Notes under the pieces: model-generated
What the model was told of the DNA's origin: nothing
The model's input: only the letters and a program-made list of their open reading frames with translations
Database searches by the model: none
From: Camelimonas abortus
Lineage (GTDB): Bacteria > Pseudomonadota > Alphaproteobacteria > Rhizobiales > Beijerinckiaceae
Strand: one strand, 5' to 3'
NCBI RefSeq assembly: GCF_042647165.1
Contig: NZ_JBHRUV010000040.1
DNA: 21,407 bases
Made by a program: the position numbers and the translations under genes
Shown here: positions 13,903 to 21,407 of the stretch, piece after piece
Position numbering within the stretch: the stretch's first letter is position 1
How the letters are laid out: every line of letters starts with the position of its first letter

Positions 13903-14343
13903 TCAGGCCTGGCCGGCGAGCCGGGCGTTGGTGCGCTCCAGGCGCATGGCGATCTCGCGCATCACCGCGATCGCCATCTGCGGGAACTGGGCCAGCAGCT
14001 CCAGGAACACGCGCTTGTCGATGCGCAGGGCCACCACGTCGCCCACGGCGGCGACGGTGGCGCTGCGCGGGGTTTCCGCCAGCACCGCCATTTCGCCGAT
14101 GAGGGCGTTGGGGCCGAACTCGGCCACCTTGATCTGGCCGTTGGGCGTCTCCAGCAGCACGTTGGCGGCGCCTTCCAGAATCACATAGGCGGCGTCGCCC
14201 ACGTCGCCCTGGGTGAAGAACCGCTGGCCGTCGGAAAACTGCACCCGCTCGCTGGTGAAGGCCAGCAGCTTGAGCCGGGCGGGATCAATGTCCCGGAACA
14301 TCGGAACCTGTCGCAGGGACTGGACTTCATTCTCCAGCGTCAT
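13903..14343 (-). CDS. Single-domain cyclic-nucleotide-binding protein
   Basis: A 146-residue protein made of one cNMP-binding beta-roll with flanking helices. It has a hydrophobic N-helix (VPMFRDIDPARLKLLAF), the roll (RFFTQGDVGDAAYVILEGAANV), and the phosphate-binding cassette FGPNALIGEMAVLAETPRSAT (77-96). E84 and R93 of that cassette are in place, so real cAMP or cGMP binding is plausible. The C-terminal helix (FLELLAQFPQMAIAVMREIAMRLERTNARL) is present, but there is no HTH or other output domain. The start at 14343 has GGGAGG about 6 bases upstream; the open frame extends 13 residues further without support. It lies 199 bases downstream of the large ABC gene on the same strand. It may sense a second messenger for that protein, but this is inference from position. 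Confidence 0.9.
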   Translation of the reverse strand: MTLENEVQSLRQVPMFRDIDPARLKLLAFTSERVQFSDGQRFFTQGDVGDAAYVILEGAANVLLETPNGQIKVAEFGPNALIGEMAVLAETPRSATVAAVGDVVALRIDKRVFLELLAQFPQMAIAVMREIAMRLERTNARLAGQA

Positions 14344-14489
14344 CTCGCTCCTCCCGGGCGAACCGTCGCCCACGACCACCATATGGCCACGGCGCCCGCG
14401 GCGCGCGCGAAGCCGCGCCGGCCGCCAGCCGGACCAGGTCTGACCGCCGGCCCGCCGCGCCCCATCGCCGGGGCCGAACGCGGCGGCGG

Positions 14490-14511
14490 AAAAGCCGCAT
14501 TTTCAGGCGGC
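14490..14511 (-). terminator. Probable terminator of the ABC gene
   Basis: On the minus strand GCCGC-(CTGAAAAT)-GCGGC (14511-14494) is followed by TTTT. The stem is only 5 bp and the T run short, so termination may be partial, leaving read-through into the cNMP-binding gene possible. Confidence 0.4.
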
Positions 14512-14542
14512 CTCCCCTGCTGGCCGCGATCCCGGACGGGGC

Positions 14543-17290
14543 TCACGCCGCCCCTTCACGCGCGCCGCAAGCGCCGCCGGCCGTGACCTCGCCGGCCGGC
14601 TCCGGCAGCCGGGCGGCGCCGCGCAGCACCACCGGCCGCGGCCCCTCGAAAGCCACCACCAGGTCAAATGCCTCAGGATCGGCCAGCTCCTGGCTGTGCA
14701 GCACCGCGACCACTGAACGGCCCGCCATGTAGCGGGAGATGTCGCGGATCATGGCGCGGGCCTGGGTCTCGCCAAAGGCGGAGAACACGCCGTCCAGCAC
14801 GAGAAGGTCAGGATTTTTGACCAGCCCCCGCGCAATGTAAACCGCCATGCGCTGCTGGGCCGGCAGCAGCCGCCCGGCCGGCCCCACGTCATAGTCCAGC
14901 CCCACCCGCTCCACGTCGAGGCGCAGACCCAGCTCCTCCAGCATGCCGGTGGTGAGGTCGGCGACGCGCTGGGCGGCGTCGGCCACGGTGTGGCTCATGC
15001 GGCCGAAGGCGAGGTTGTTGCGCAGCGGCGCGTTCAGCGTCAGCCGGTCAGGGTGGTAGAACTCCACCGCCCCCGCCCAGCGGCCGGACTGCAGCCGCGC
15101 GTGCAGGATGCGGCGCGCCTGCACCAGCGCCGCGCGCAGGCTGTCGTCCAGGAGGCCCAGGCGGTGTTTGGGCTCGATATAGTCGAGGGTGAGGGCGAGC
15201 AGCCGGTCGCGCTCCTCCCGGTTCAGGCCGCCGGCGCCGCGCATGCGCCAGCGGGCGACGATTTCCTCATAATCCTCCAGCTCGTCGGCGGGCACAAAGG
15301 AAAACTGCTCGAACAGCGGATGGCCGGGCGGCAGGTCACGGAACAGCTCGGCCATGGTGACGGCGATGTGCGCGCCCATGTCGCGCAGGCGCGTAAGCGC
15401 GCCGGCTTCCTCCAGCGCCTTCGCCGCCAGCGGGTTGTGGGCCAGCGCCTCGCCCCTGAACTCGGGACGCACCGGCACGCCGAACAGCAGGTTCTCGGCG
15501 ACGGTGGCCTGGGCGTTGTAACGGCCGAAATCAAACGGCTCGATCAGGCCGGAGAGGCCCCGTTCGGCCATCAGCTGGCGCAGGCGCTTGCGCGCCTCCA
15601 CCACCCGCCCGGCGAGGCCGGGATAGCGGTCGACGTCCACCAGCCCCCACAGGCCCAGCCGCAGCAGCGACTCGCGCAGGCCGACGATCTCGAGCACCCC
15701 GATCAGCTTCTGGTCCAGCTCCTCGACCGTGGCGCAGCCGGCGATGCTCACGTCCAGCCAGCCCACGTCCGGCGGCTCCAGCGGGTTGCCGGTGGCCAGC
15801 GCCTCGGCCCGGCGCACGCCGGTGAGCAGCGGCGCGTCCTTCACCCGCCGGCGCAGGCCATAGACGAGATTGTCGCGCAGCGTGCCGGCGAACAGCACCG
15901 GCTCCGGCCCGGCGTAGGCGATGCGCCGGCCGGCCAGCGCCTCGGGCATGCGGGCGAGGTCCTCGCCGCCGAACAGCACCTGGCCGCGATATTCGGTGAT
16001 GCGCCGGCCCAGAACCTGGGCCAGAGCCGACGGCGCGGCGCCGCCGGAGGCGATGAGCGCCACCCGCAGCGGCAGCCCGCTGCGGAACGAAAGCTGCTCC
16101 AGCAGGGTCACGCCGTGACTGTCGACGACATGCAGGCCCTTCACCTCCACCGGCCCCGGCAGCGGCGCGGGCTCCACGCCCGGCGGCAGCGGCTGCAGCA
16201 GCTCCTCCGGCAGCAGCTTCTCCGGCGAAAACTGCTGCACCACCTGGTCATACTTGATCTGCACGTCGAGACGCTGCTGGTCCCAGTCGATCAGTTCCTT
16301 CAGCGGCGGCGGCAGGTCGCGGTAGGCGGCGATCACCGCCACCAGCTGCCCGATGTCGAGCGACCCCTTCAGCGCGAAATATCCGCCCACCGCATAGAAG
16401 AAAAACGGCGTGATCTGCGCCAGCAGGTTGTTGAGGAACTTGACCATGAATTTCCACTTGTAGATGCGGAAACGCAGGTCAAAGAGCGTGTAAAGGCGCT
16501 CGCCGACGCCGGCGCGCTCATAGGCCACGGCGGCGTTGTCGTGCACGGCTTCCAGATCGTCCACCACCTCGCTGACCTTGCCGGCGAGACGCCGGGACAG
16601 GATCTGCCGCTGCTTGCCGAGCCGCAGCTGCACCCGCCGCAGCCGCGGGATCACCGTGAACTGCACGGCGATGATGCAGGCGGCGATCAGCCCCAGCCAC
16701 ACGTTCTGCATGACGATGAAGGTCATGGCGGTGATGGCCTGGGAGCCGAGCAGCAGCGGCTGCGAGAAGGCGTCGCCGATGAAGCCGCCGATGGGCTCCA
16801 CCTCGTCCTTGATCATGGTCGCCGTTTCCGACGACTTAACCGTCTTCTGGGTCTCGGGGGTGAAGCGCAGGGCGATGCAGAACAGGTCGAAGCGCATGCG
16901 CCGGAGCATGCGCTCGCCCAGCGCCCCCTTGGCGACGTTGATCCAGTACTTGAAGGCGCCGTTGACGAGGACGAAGAACAGGAACAGGAACGACAGGCCG
17001 AGCAGCAGGCCGAGCTGGCCGACCTCAAAGCCGTCGTGAATGGCGATCCTGCCGCCGCCAAGAAACTGCGGCAGCGTCAGGTGCATCTCCAGGAAGTTCG
17101 CGGTGGGCGAGCCGCTCTTGAAGGCGCCGCCCTGGATGGCGTCGTTGACGATGCGCTTGGGCAGGTCCAGCGACCAGTAATAAAACGGCAGGGACGCGAG
17201 CACGACCGCGAAGATGACCAGCTGGTCGCGCCGGGAATGACGCCAGACGTACCGGAACAGGTTGCGATCCAACGTCGTGCCTCCCGTCAT
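14543..17290 (-). CDS. Large ABC-exporter-like membrane protein with a degenerate, interrupted nucleotide-binding domain
   Basis: From the ATG at 17290 this is a 915-residue protein. An ABC-exporter-type membrane domain fills about 10-345, with hydrophobic segments near 22-42, 90-112, 180-215 and 285-322. FFFYAVGGYFALKGSLDIGQLVAVIAAY fits the last helices. The nucleotide-binding part (380-890) is unusual. Walker A should be GxxGxGK(S/T) but reads ALIASGGAAPSAL (411-423), with no Lys. Walker B reads LLVLDGVFSAFGE (829-841), so the usual catalytic Glu after D833 is G834. The signature reads AGRLLPAQQR (805-814). H865 (VLHSQ) keeps the H-loop. About 300 residues are inserted between the Q-loop region (YAGPEPVLFAGTLRDNL, 459-475) and the signature. 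Similar 900-residue alphaproteobacterial proteins exist from memory, often with better motifs. AGGAG lies 13 bases before the ATG and GCAGG 5 bases before it. It is divergent from the glycosyltransferase cluster, so lipid-linked glycan handling is a possible role. Confidence 0.85.
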   Translation of the reverse strand: MTGGTTLDRNLFRYVWRHSRRDQLVIFAVVLASLPFYYWSLDLPKRIVNDAIQGGAFKSGSPTANFLEMHLTLPQFLGGGRIAIHDGFEVGQLGLLLGLSFLFLFFVLVNGAFKYWINVAKGALGERMLRRMRFDLFCIALRFTPETQKTVKSSETATMIKDEVEPIGGFIGDAFSQPLLLGSQAITAMTFIVMQNVWLGLIAACIIAVQFTVIPRLRRVQLRLGKQRQILSRRLAGKVSEVVDDLEAVHDNAAVAYERAGVGERLYTLFDLRFRIYKWKFMVKFLNNLLAQITPFFFYAVGGYFALKGSLDIGQLVAVIAAYRDLPPPLKELIDWDQQRLDVQIKYDQVVQQFSPEKLLPEELLQPLPPGVEPAPLPGPVEVKGLHVVDSHGVTLLEQLSFRSGLPLRVALIASGGAAPSALAQVLGRRITEYRGQVLFGGEDLARMPEALAGRRIAYAGPEPVLFAGTLRDNLVYGLRRRVKDAPLLTGVRRAEALATGNPLEPPDVGWLDVSIAGCATVEELDQKLIGVLEIVGLRESLLRLGLWGLVDVDRYPGLAGRVVEARKRLRQLMAERGLSGLIEPFDFGRYNAQATVAENLLFGVPVRPEFRGEALAHNPLAAKALEEAGALTRLRDMGAHIAVTMAELFRDLPPGHPLFEQFSFVPADELEDYEEIVARWRMRGAGGLNREERDRLLALTLDYIEPKHRLGLLDDSLRAALVQARRILHARLQSGRWAGAVEFYHPDRLTLNAPLRNNLAFGRMSHTVADAAQRVADLTTGMLEELGLRLDVERVGLDYDVGPAGRLLPAQQRMAVYIARGLVKNPDLLVLDGVFSAFGETQARAMIRDISRYMAGRSVVAVLHSQELADPEAFDLVVAFEGPRPVVLRGAARLPEPAGEVTAGGACGAREGAA

Positions 17291-17615
17291 GTCAGCCTGC
17301 GGCTCCTTTTTCCGGCCGGCGCGGACGCGCCGCGGCCTCCCGCCGGCCGCGCGCCGCCCCCGCCCGGGGGCGCCGGCCTGCGCGTCGGCGCGCCGCGCGA
17401 CAGATTCGCCCGGGGCCGCGCGGCGCATGGAATTGCACAGCGTCTGCGTCCAGGCAAATAAAGGCGCGCGCCCCTTTTGGTGTTCGCAAGCGTCGGCGCC
17501 GGGTTTCTCGCCGGCCCATCATGCTCTACCCTGCCCGCCAGGGCCATGCCGCGCGCATCCGCCGGCCTTGCATAACCAAAAAAGGATTCTGGCCTCAGGC
17601 CATCATGAGGTCTCC
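17291..17615. other. Divergent region between the ABC and glycosyltransferase genes
   Basis: This 325-base gap separates the minus-strand ABC gene from the plus-strand glycosyltransferase cluster, so it must carry at least one promoter each way. Both neighbouring frames stay open into it, but the extensions are Arg/Pro/Ala-rich and unsupported. Slightly AT-rich patches lie at 17450-17480 and 17570-17590 (TTGCATAACCAAAAAAGG). A short palindrome, TGGCCT-C-AGGCCA (17590-17602), ends 13 bases before the glycosyltransferase ATG and could affect its translation or be an operator. No clear -35/-10 pair was found. Confidence 0.45.
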
Positions 17616-18917
17616 ATGACGCTGGAACACGGCGCGCGCGCCGGCGCCCTTTCCCGGGGCAACCTGTCCGGGGCCCGTGTGCTGATCTACAGCCACGACA
17701 CCTTCGGGCTCGGGCACCTGCGACGCAGCCGCGCCATCGCCAACGCGCTCGCCGCCGAGGCTCCGGGCGTTTCGGTCATCATCGCCTCCGGCTCGCCGGT
17801 CATCGGCAGCTTCGAGTTTGGCCCAGGCGTCGATTTCGTGCGCATCCCCGGCGTGGTGAAGCTGGCCAACGGCGACTACCGCACGCTCAATCTCAACATG
17901 GGGCTGGAGGAGACGGCGCAGCTGCGCGCCGCCATCATCCGCCAGACCGCCGACAGCTTCCGGCCCGACCTCGTCATCGTCGACAAGGAGCCGACCGGCT
18001 TTCGCGGGGAGGTGACCGGCGCGCTGGAGCTGGCGCGGGCGCGCGGCGCGCGCGTGGTGCTGGGGGTGCGCGACGTGATGGACGACCCGGCGCTGCTGGC
18101 GCCGGAATGGGAGCGCAAGGGCGCGCTGCGGGCGCTGGCGGACTATTACGACGACATCTGGGTCTATGGCCTGCGCGAGATCTACGAGCCGCTGGCCGCC
18201 TTCGACCTGCCGGCGCGGCTGCGCGAGCGCACGCTGTACACCGGCTACCTGCGCCGCACCCTGCCGGAGGAGCCGCAGGAGCCGCAGCTGGCCCGCTATC
18301 CGAAGATCACCCGCGGCCCGTTCATCCTCGTCACCAGCGGCGGCGGCGCCGACGGGGACGACATGGTGGACTGGGTGATCAGCGCCTATGAGGCCGATCC
18401 CACCCTGGAGACGCCGGCGCTGGTCGTGTTCGGCCCGTTCATCGCCCGCGAGCGGCGCCGGCAGTTCATGCGGCGCATCAGCCGCCATCCCAGGCTGGCG
18501 GCGCTCTCTTTCGACAGCAAGCTGGAGACGCTGATGCACCGCGCCGCCGCCGTGGTGGCCATGGGCGGCTACAACACCTTCTGCGAGCTGCTGTCCTTCG
18601 ACCGGCCGGCGCTGATCGTGCCGCGCACGCGCCCGCGGCGGGAGCAGTACATCCGCGCCCGGGCGGCGGAGCGGCTCGGCCTCGCCAGCTGCATCGTCGA
18701 GGAGAACGGCGAGCGCGACCCGAGGCGCATGGCGGCGGCGCTCCACCGGCTGCCGCAGCAGAATCCGCCCTCGCGGGCCTGGGGCGCCCCGCCCGGCCTG
18801 CTCGAGGGCGCCAGCGTCATCCGCGCCGACTTCCGAAACTGGCTGCGCCAGCGCCGCGGCGGCGCCGGCCAGGGCGAGCCGGCGGCGGCCGTCGCCTTCG
18901 GCGCCCGCAGCGCCTGA
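17616..18917 (+). CDS. GT-B glycosyltransferase of the COG4671 / MurG-like type
   Basis: A 433-residue predicted glycosyltransferase with the MurG-like GT-B layout. The N-terminal domain opens with RVLIYSHDTFGLGHLRRSRA (21-40), where GLGHLRR is the acceptor-side glycine/His loop. DLVIVDKEPTGFRGEV (118-133) and VVLGVRDVMDDP (147-158) follow. The C-terminal domain has FILVTSGGGADG (236-247) and the donor-binding segment AAVVAMGGYNTFCELLSF (311-328), followed by RPALIVPRTRPRREQYIRA. This matches the 'predicted glycosyltransferase' family COG4671, whose donor and acceptor are undefined. The start is set by GAGG 6 bases before the ATG at 17616. It is the first gene of a three-gene glycosyltransferase run divergent from the ABC gene. 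No signal peptide or membrane helix is seen, so it is probably cytoplasmic and membrane-associated. Confidence 0.9.
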   Translation: MTLEHGARAGALSRGNLSGARVLIYSHDTFGLGHLRRSRAIANALAAEAPGVSVIIASGSPVIGSFEFGPGVDFVRIPGVVKLANGDYRTLNLNMGLEETAQLRAAIIRQTADSFRPDLVIVDKEPTGFRGEVTGALELARARGARVVLGVRDVMDDPALLAPEWERKGALRALADYYDDIWVYGLREIYEPLAAFDLPARLRERTLYTGYLRRTLPEEPQEPQLARYPKITRGPFILVTSGGGADGDDMVDWVISAYEADPTLETPALVVFGPFIARERRRQFMRRISRHPRLAALSFDSKLETLMHRAAAVVAMGGYNTFCELLSFDRPALIVPRTRPRREQYIRARAAERLGLASCIVEENGERDPRRMAAALHRLPQQNPPSRAWGAPPGLLEGASVIRADFRNWLRQRRGGAGQGEPAAAVAFGARSA

Positions 18918-18962
18918 GCCGCCCGCAGGCGGCGCCTCCGCACCAGTCCACGATCACGCCAC

Positions 18963-20276
18963 ATGACCGCTCCGTCCCGCCACAGCGACCCGACGCCCGC
19001 CTCGCAGCCGCGCCCCGGCGGCGAGGGTGAAATCGCCGTCGTCGTCAAGGGGTATCCGCGCCTGTCCGAAACCTTCATCGCCCAGGAGATCCTGGCGCTG
19101 GAGCGGCGCGGGCTGAAGCTGCGCATCTGGTCGCTGCGCGAGCCCACAGACCCGTCCGTCCATCCCATGCACCGGCAGATCCAGGCGCCGGTGACCTATC
19201 TGCCGGAATATCTGCACGAGGCGCCGCTGCGGGTGCTGAAGGGCCTCGGCGCAGCGCTTGCGCAGCCGGGCTTCCTGCGGCTGATGGCGACTTTTTTCCG
19301 CGACCTGCGCCGCGACTTCACCCGCAACCGCGTGCGCCGGCTCGGCCAGGCCATGGTGTTCGCCCGCGAGCTGCCGCCGCAGACCGCCCACGTGCACGTG
19401 CATTACCTGCACACCCCCGCCTCGGTCGTGCGCTACGCCATGCTGCTGCGCGGCGGCGACCGCGCCTGGAGCTTCTCCGCCCACGCCAAGGACATCTGGA
19501 CCACGCCGGAGTGGGAGAAGCGGGAGAAAATCGCCGAGTGCCTGTTCGGCGTCACCTGCACGCGCCAGAACGCCGAGGCGCTGCGCCGCCTCGCGCCGGA
19601 GCCGGAGCGGATCGCCCTCGCCTATCACGGCCTCGACCTGTCGCGGCTGCCGGCGCCGCCGCAGACGCGCGACGGGGCCGACGGCTCCGACCCCGCCCGG
19701 CCGGTGCGCATCATCTCCGTGGGCCGCGCGGTGGCCAAGAAGGGCTTCGGCGACCTGCTGCAGGCGCTGGCCATGCTGCCTCCGGACATTCACTGGCAGT
19801 TCGTGCATGTGGGCGGCGGCGAGCTGCTCAACCGGCTGCGGGCCGAGGCGCAGAGGCTGGGCCTTGAGGGGCGCGTCGCCTTCATGGGGCCGCTCGCCCA
19901 GCCGGAGGTGATGGCGCTGATGGCCATGGCCGACATGTTCGTGCTGCCCTCGCGACCCACCCGCTCCGGCGACCAGGACGGCCTGCCCAACGTCATCATG
20001 GAGGCGGCGAGCCAGAAGCTGGCGATCGTCGCCAGCGACTTCGCCGGCATTCCCGAATTCATCCGCGACGGGGTCGAGGGCGTGCTGGCGCCGCCCGCCG
20101 ATCCGGCGGCGCTGGCCAACGCCATCAACCTGCTGGCGCGCGCGCCGCAGCGGCGGGCGCAGCTTGGCGAGGCCGCGTGGAAGCGCCTGCGCGAGGATTT
20201 CTCCATGGAGGCCGGCATCAGCCTCATCGAGGCGAAACTGCGCGCCGCCATGGCGCGCAACGCCGGCGGGGGCTGA
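18963..20276 (+). CDS. Family 4 glycosyltransferase (GT-B, retaining type)
   Basis: A 437-residue GT4 protein. The acceptor-side N-domain opens with VVVKGYPRLSETFIAQEILALE (26-47), a start typical of colanic-acid/exopolysaccharide GT4 enzymes. SFSAHAKDIWTTP (170-182) holds the conserved His/Lys/Asp loop. The donor domain begins at RIISVGRAVAKKGF (249-262, Arg255 and Lys260 for the sugar-nucleotide phosphates). The E-x7-E site appears as D339-GLPNVIM-E347, a conservative Glu-to-Asp change at the first position. It should transfer a sugar from a nucleotide or lipid donor to a growing glycan; donor and acceptor are unknown. No good ribosome binding site precedes the ATG, which lies 45 bases after the previous stop; translational coupling or a weak start is likely. 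It sits within a run of glycosyltransferase genes. Confidence 0.92.
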   Translation: MTAPSRHSDPTPASQPRPGGEGEIAVVVKGYPRLSETFIAQEILALERRGLKLRIWSLREPTDPSVHPMHRQIQAPVTYLPEYLHEAPLRVLKGLGAALAQPGFLRLMATFFRDLRRDFTRNRVRRLGQAMVFARELPPQTAHVHVHYLHTPASVVRYAMLLRGGDRAWSFSAHAKDIWTTPEWEKREKIAECLFGVTCTRQNAEALRRLAPEPERIALAYHGLDLSRLPAPPQTRDGADGSDPARPVRIISVGRAVAKKGFGDLLQALAMLPPDIHWQFVHVGGGELLNRLRAEAQRLGLEGRVAFMGPLAQPEVMALMAMADMFVLPSRPTRSGDQDGLPNVIMEAASQKLAIVASDFAGIPEFIRDGVEGVLAPPADPAALANAINLLARAPQRRAQLGEAAWKRLREDFSMEAGISLIEAKLRAAMARNAGGG

Positions 20277-20280
20277 GGCC

Positions 20281-21407
20281 ATGGCCGGCGAGGCGCCCGT
20301 TCCGGTCGCGTTTTACGCGCCCATGAAGCCGCCGGACCATCCGCAGCCTTCCGGCGACCGCACGGTGGCGCGGGCGCTGTGGGCGGCGCTGCGGGCCGCC
20401 GGCTACGCGCCGCAGCTGGCCTCGCGCCTGCGCGCCCATGAAAAGGCCGGCGACGCCGCGGCCCAGCGCGCCATCCGCGCCGCGGCGCAGGCGGAGGCGG
20501 AGCGGCTTACCGGCCGCTGGCGCGCCGCGCCGGCGCCGGAGCGGCCGGCGCTGTGGTTCACCTATCATCTCTATGACCGCGCCCCGGACTGGATCGGCCC
20601 GCAGGTGGCCGCCGCCCTCGGGATTCCCTATGTGGCGGCGGAGGCCTCGCTCGCCCCGGGCCGCGCCGCCGGTCCGTGGCGCGACGGGCACGCCGCCGTG
20701 GTCGCGGCGCTGCGCCAGGCCGCGGCCGTGTTCGTGCTCAACGAGAATGACCGGCCCTGCCTGCTGTCGGCGCCGGAGCTGGCGGACGTGGACATGGCCG
20801 GCAAATGCGTGAGCCTGCCGCCATTCCTGGCCCGCATCCCCGCAGCGCCGGCGCGCCCGCCGCGCCCGGAGGGGCCGCTGCGGCTGCTGGCGGTGGCCAT
20901 GCTGCGCCATGGCGACAAGCTGCGTTCGCTGGCGACGCTGGCGGCGGCGCTGGCGCGCCTGCCGCGCCACGACTGGCGGCTGACCGTCGTCGGCGACGGC
21001 CCGGCGCGGGCGGAGGCGGCGGCGCTGTTCGCCCCCTTCGGCGCGCGGGCGGCCATGCCCGGCGCCGTGAACGATCCGGCGGAGCTGGACGCGGTCTACG
21101 CCGCCCATGACCTGTTCGTCTGGCCCGCCTGCAACGAGGCCTTCGGCATGGCGCTGCTGGAGGCGCAGGCCAGCGCCCTGCCCGTTCTGGCCGGCGCCTG
21201 GGGCGGCGTGCCCGGCGTGGTCGCGGAGGGCGACGGCGGCTGGCTGGCGGCGGCGGACGAGGCCCTCGCCCGCCACGATCCGCAGGCCGCCGACGCGCGC
21301 CTCGCGGAGACCTTCGCCTGCCGTCTCGGCGAGCTCATTGCGGCGGAGCGGCGCGCCCCCGGGTTTCTCGCCGCCGCCGGCCAGGCGGGGCGCGCGCGCG
21401 TCCTGCG
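20281..21407 (+). CDS. Family 4-like glycosyltransferase, C-terminus cut by window edge
   Basis: An open frame starts at the ATG at 20281, four bases after the previous stop (TGAGGCCATG), and runs 375 codons to the window end without a stop. The N-domain starts PVAFYAPMKPPDHPQPSGDRTVAR, with a loop for acceptor binding (PSGDR). Further on are LWFTYHLYDRAPDWIG and IPYVAAEASLA. The donor domain begins at LRLLAVAMLRHGDK (200-213). VVGDG is at 236-240, and the E-x7-E site is intact at E286-AFGMALL-E294, followed by GGVPGVVAEGDGG. This is the pattern of retaining GT4 enzymes. GAGG about 4 bases before the ATG and the tight spacing point to co-translation with the previous gene. Only the last residues are likely missing. 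Confidence 0.9.
   Translation, partial: MAGEAPVPVAFYAPMKPPDHPQPSGDRTVARALWAALRAAGYAPQLASRLRAHEKAGDAAAQRAIRAAAQAEAERLTGRWRAAPAPERPALWFTYHLYDRAPDWIGPQVAAALGIPYVAAEASLAPGRAAGPWRDGHAAVVAALRQAAAVFVLNENDRPCLLSAPELADVDMAGKCVSLPPFLARIPAAPARPPRPEGPLRLLAVAMLRHGDKLRSLATLAAALARLPRHDWRLTVVGDGPARAEAAALFAPFGARAAMPGAVNDPAELDAVYAAHDLFVWPACNEAFGMALLEAQASALPVLAGAWGGVPGVVAEGDGGWLAAADEALARHDPQAADARLAETFACRLGELIAAERRAPGFLAAAGQAGRARVL

Noticed and set aside
17291..17428. 46-residue N-terminal extension of the ABC protein
   Set aside because: It is Arg/Ala/Gly-rich and has no ribosome binding site. The conserved exporter start (LFRYVWRHSRRDQL) begins soon after the ATG at 17290.
14990..17461. 823-codon plus-strand open frame opposite the ABC gene
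   Set aside because: The translation is His/Gln/Arg/Ala-rich with no domain. It mirrors the codon pattern of the real minus-strand gene in GC-rich DNA.
18954..20282. Long minus-strand frame opposite the GT4 gene
   Set aside because: It is antisense to a clear GT4 enzyme; its His/Gln/Arg-rich translation has no domain.
1..21407. tRNA, rRNA, CRISPR or insertion sequence
   Set aside because: No cloverleaf, no regularly spaced repeats, no transposase-like frame and no terminal inverted repeats were seen in the gaps read by eye.

Overview
The window is about 21.4 kb of very GC-rich DNA (third codon positions almost all G or C) with dense, mostly well-recognised genes. Three features point to an alphaproteobacterium. 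The rplM-rpsI-argC order sits beside a PaaI thioesterase and an enoyl-CoA hydratase-like gene. A type 2 (Cox15-like) heme A synthase is divergent from a DUF2842 membrane protein. A YccU-like CoA-binding protein precedes metY. The order is most likely Hyphomicrobiales or Rhodospirillales; no 16S or other marker allows a finer call.

Left part (1-6.5 kb), mainly minus strand. A truncated antitoxin-like N-terminus lies at the left edge. It is followed by an AlaC/LL-DAP-type aminotransferase with a clear terminator, a small lipoprotein, argC, rpsI and rplM. A PaaI-type thioesterase is divergent from a crotonase-fold protein that lacks both usual catalytic glutamates. A perfect 20-bp AT-rich dyad lies in the leader of the ribosomal protein operon.

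Middle part (6.5-13.9 kb). A TfoX N-domain protein and a ClC chloride channel/transporter form a minus-strand pair. A CoA-binding protein and O-acetylhomoserine sulfhydrylase (metY) are on the plus strand; the metY leader carries a 12-bp palindrome. About 1.2 kb without a convincing gene follows, holding a 16-bp tandem repeat and an AT-rich island with CtrA-like half-sites. Then come ctaA (minus) and a DUF2842 gene (plus), and a short 21-bp tandem repeat.

Right part (13.9-21.4 kb). A lone cyclic-nucleotide-binding domain protein and a very large ABC-exporter-like membrane protein are on the minus strand. Three GT-B glycosyltransferases are on the plus strand, divergent from the ABC gene, and the last runs off the window. 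The ABC protein has a degenerate Walker A, no Walker B glutamate and a degenerate signature, plus an insertion of roughly 300 residues. It also carries three spaced copies of the 'xNLxxG' segment that normally follows the Q-loop. Together these genes look like an under-described envelope-glycoconjugate synthesis and membrane-handling locus, and they are the best candidate for a new system here.

How the genes fit together: the left and middle parts are core metabolism and translation (Arg and Met synthesis, ribosomal proteins, heme A). The right part is accessory envelope biology. No tRNA, rRNA, CRISPR array, transposase or phage gene was found.
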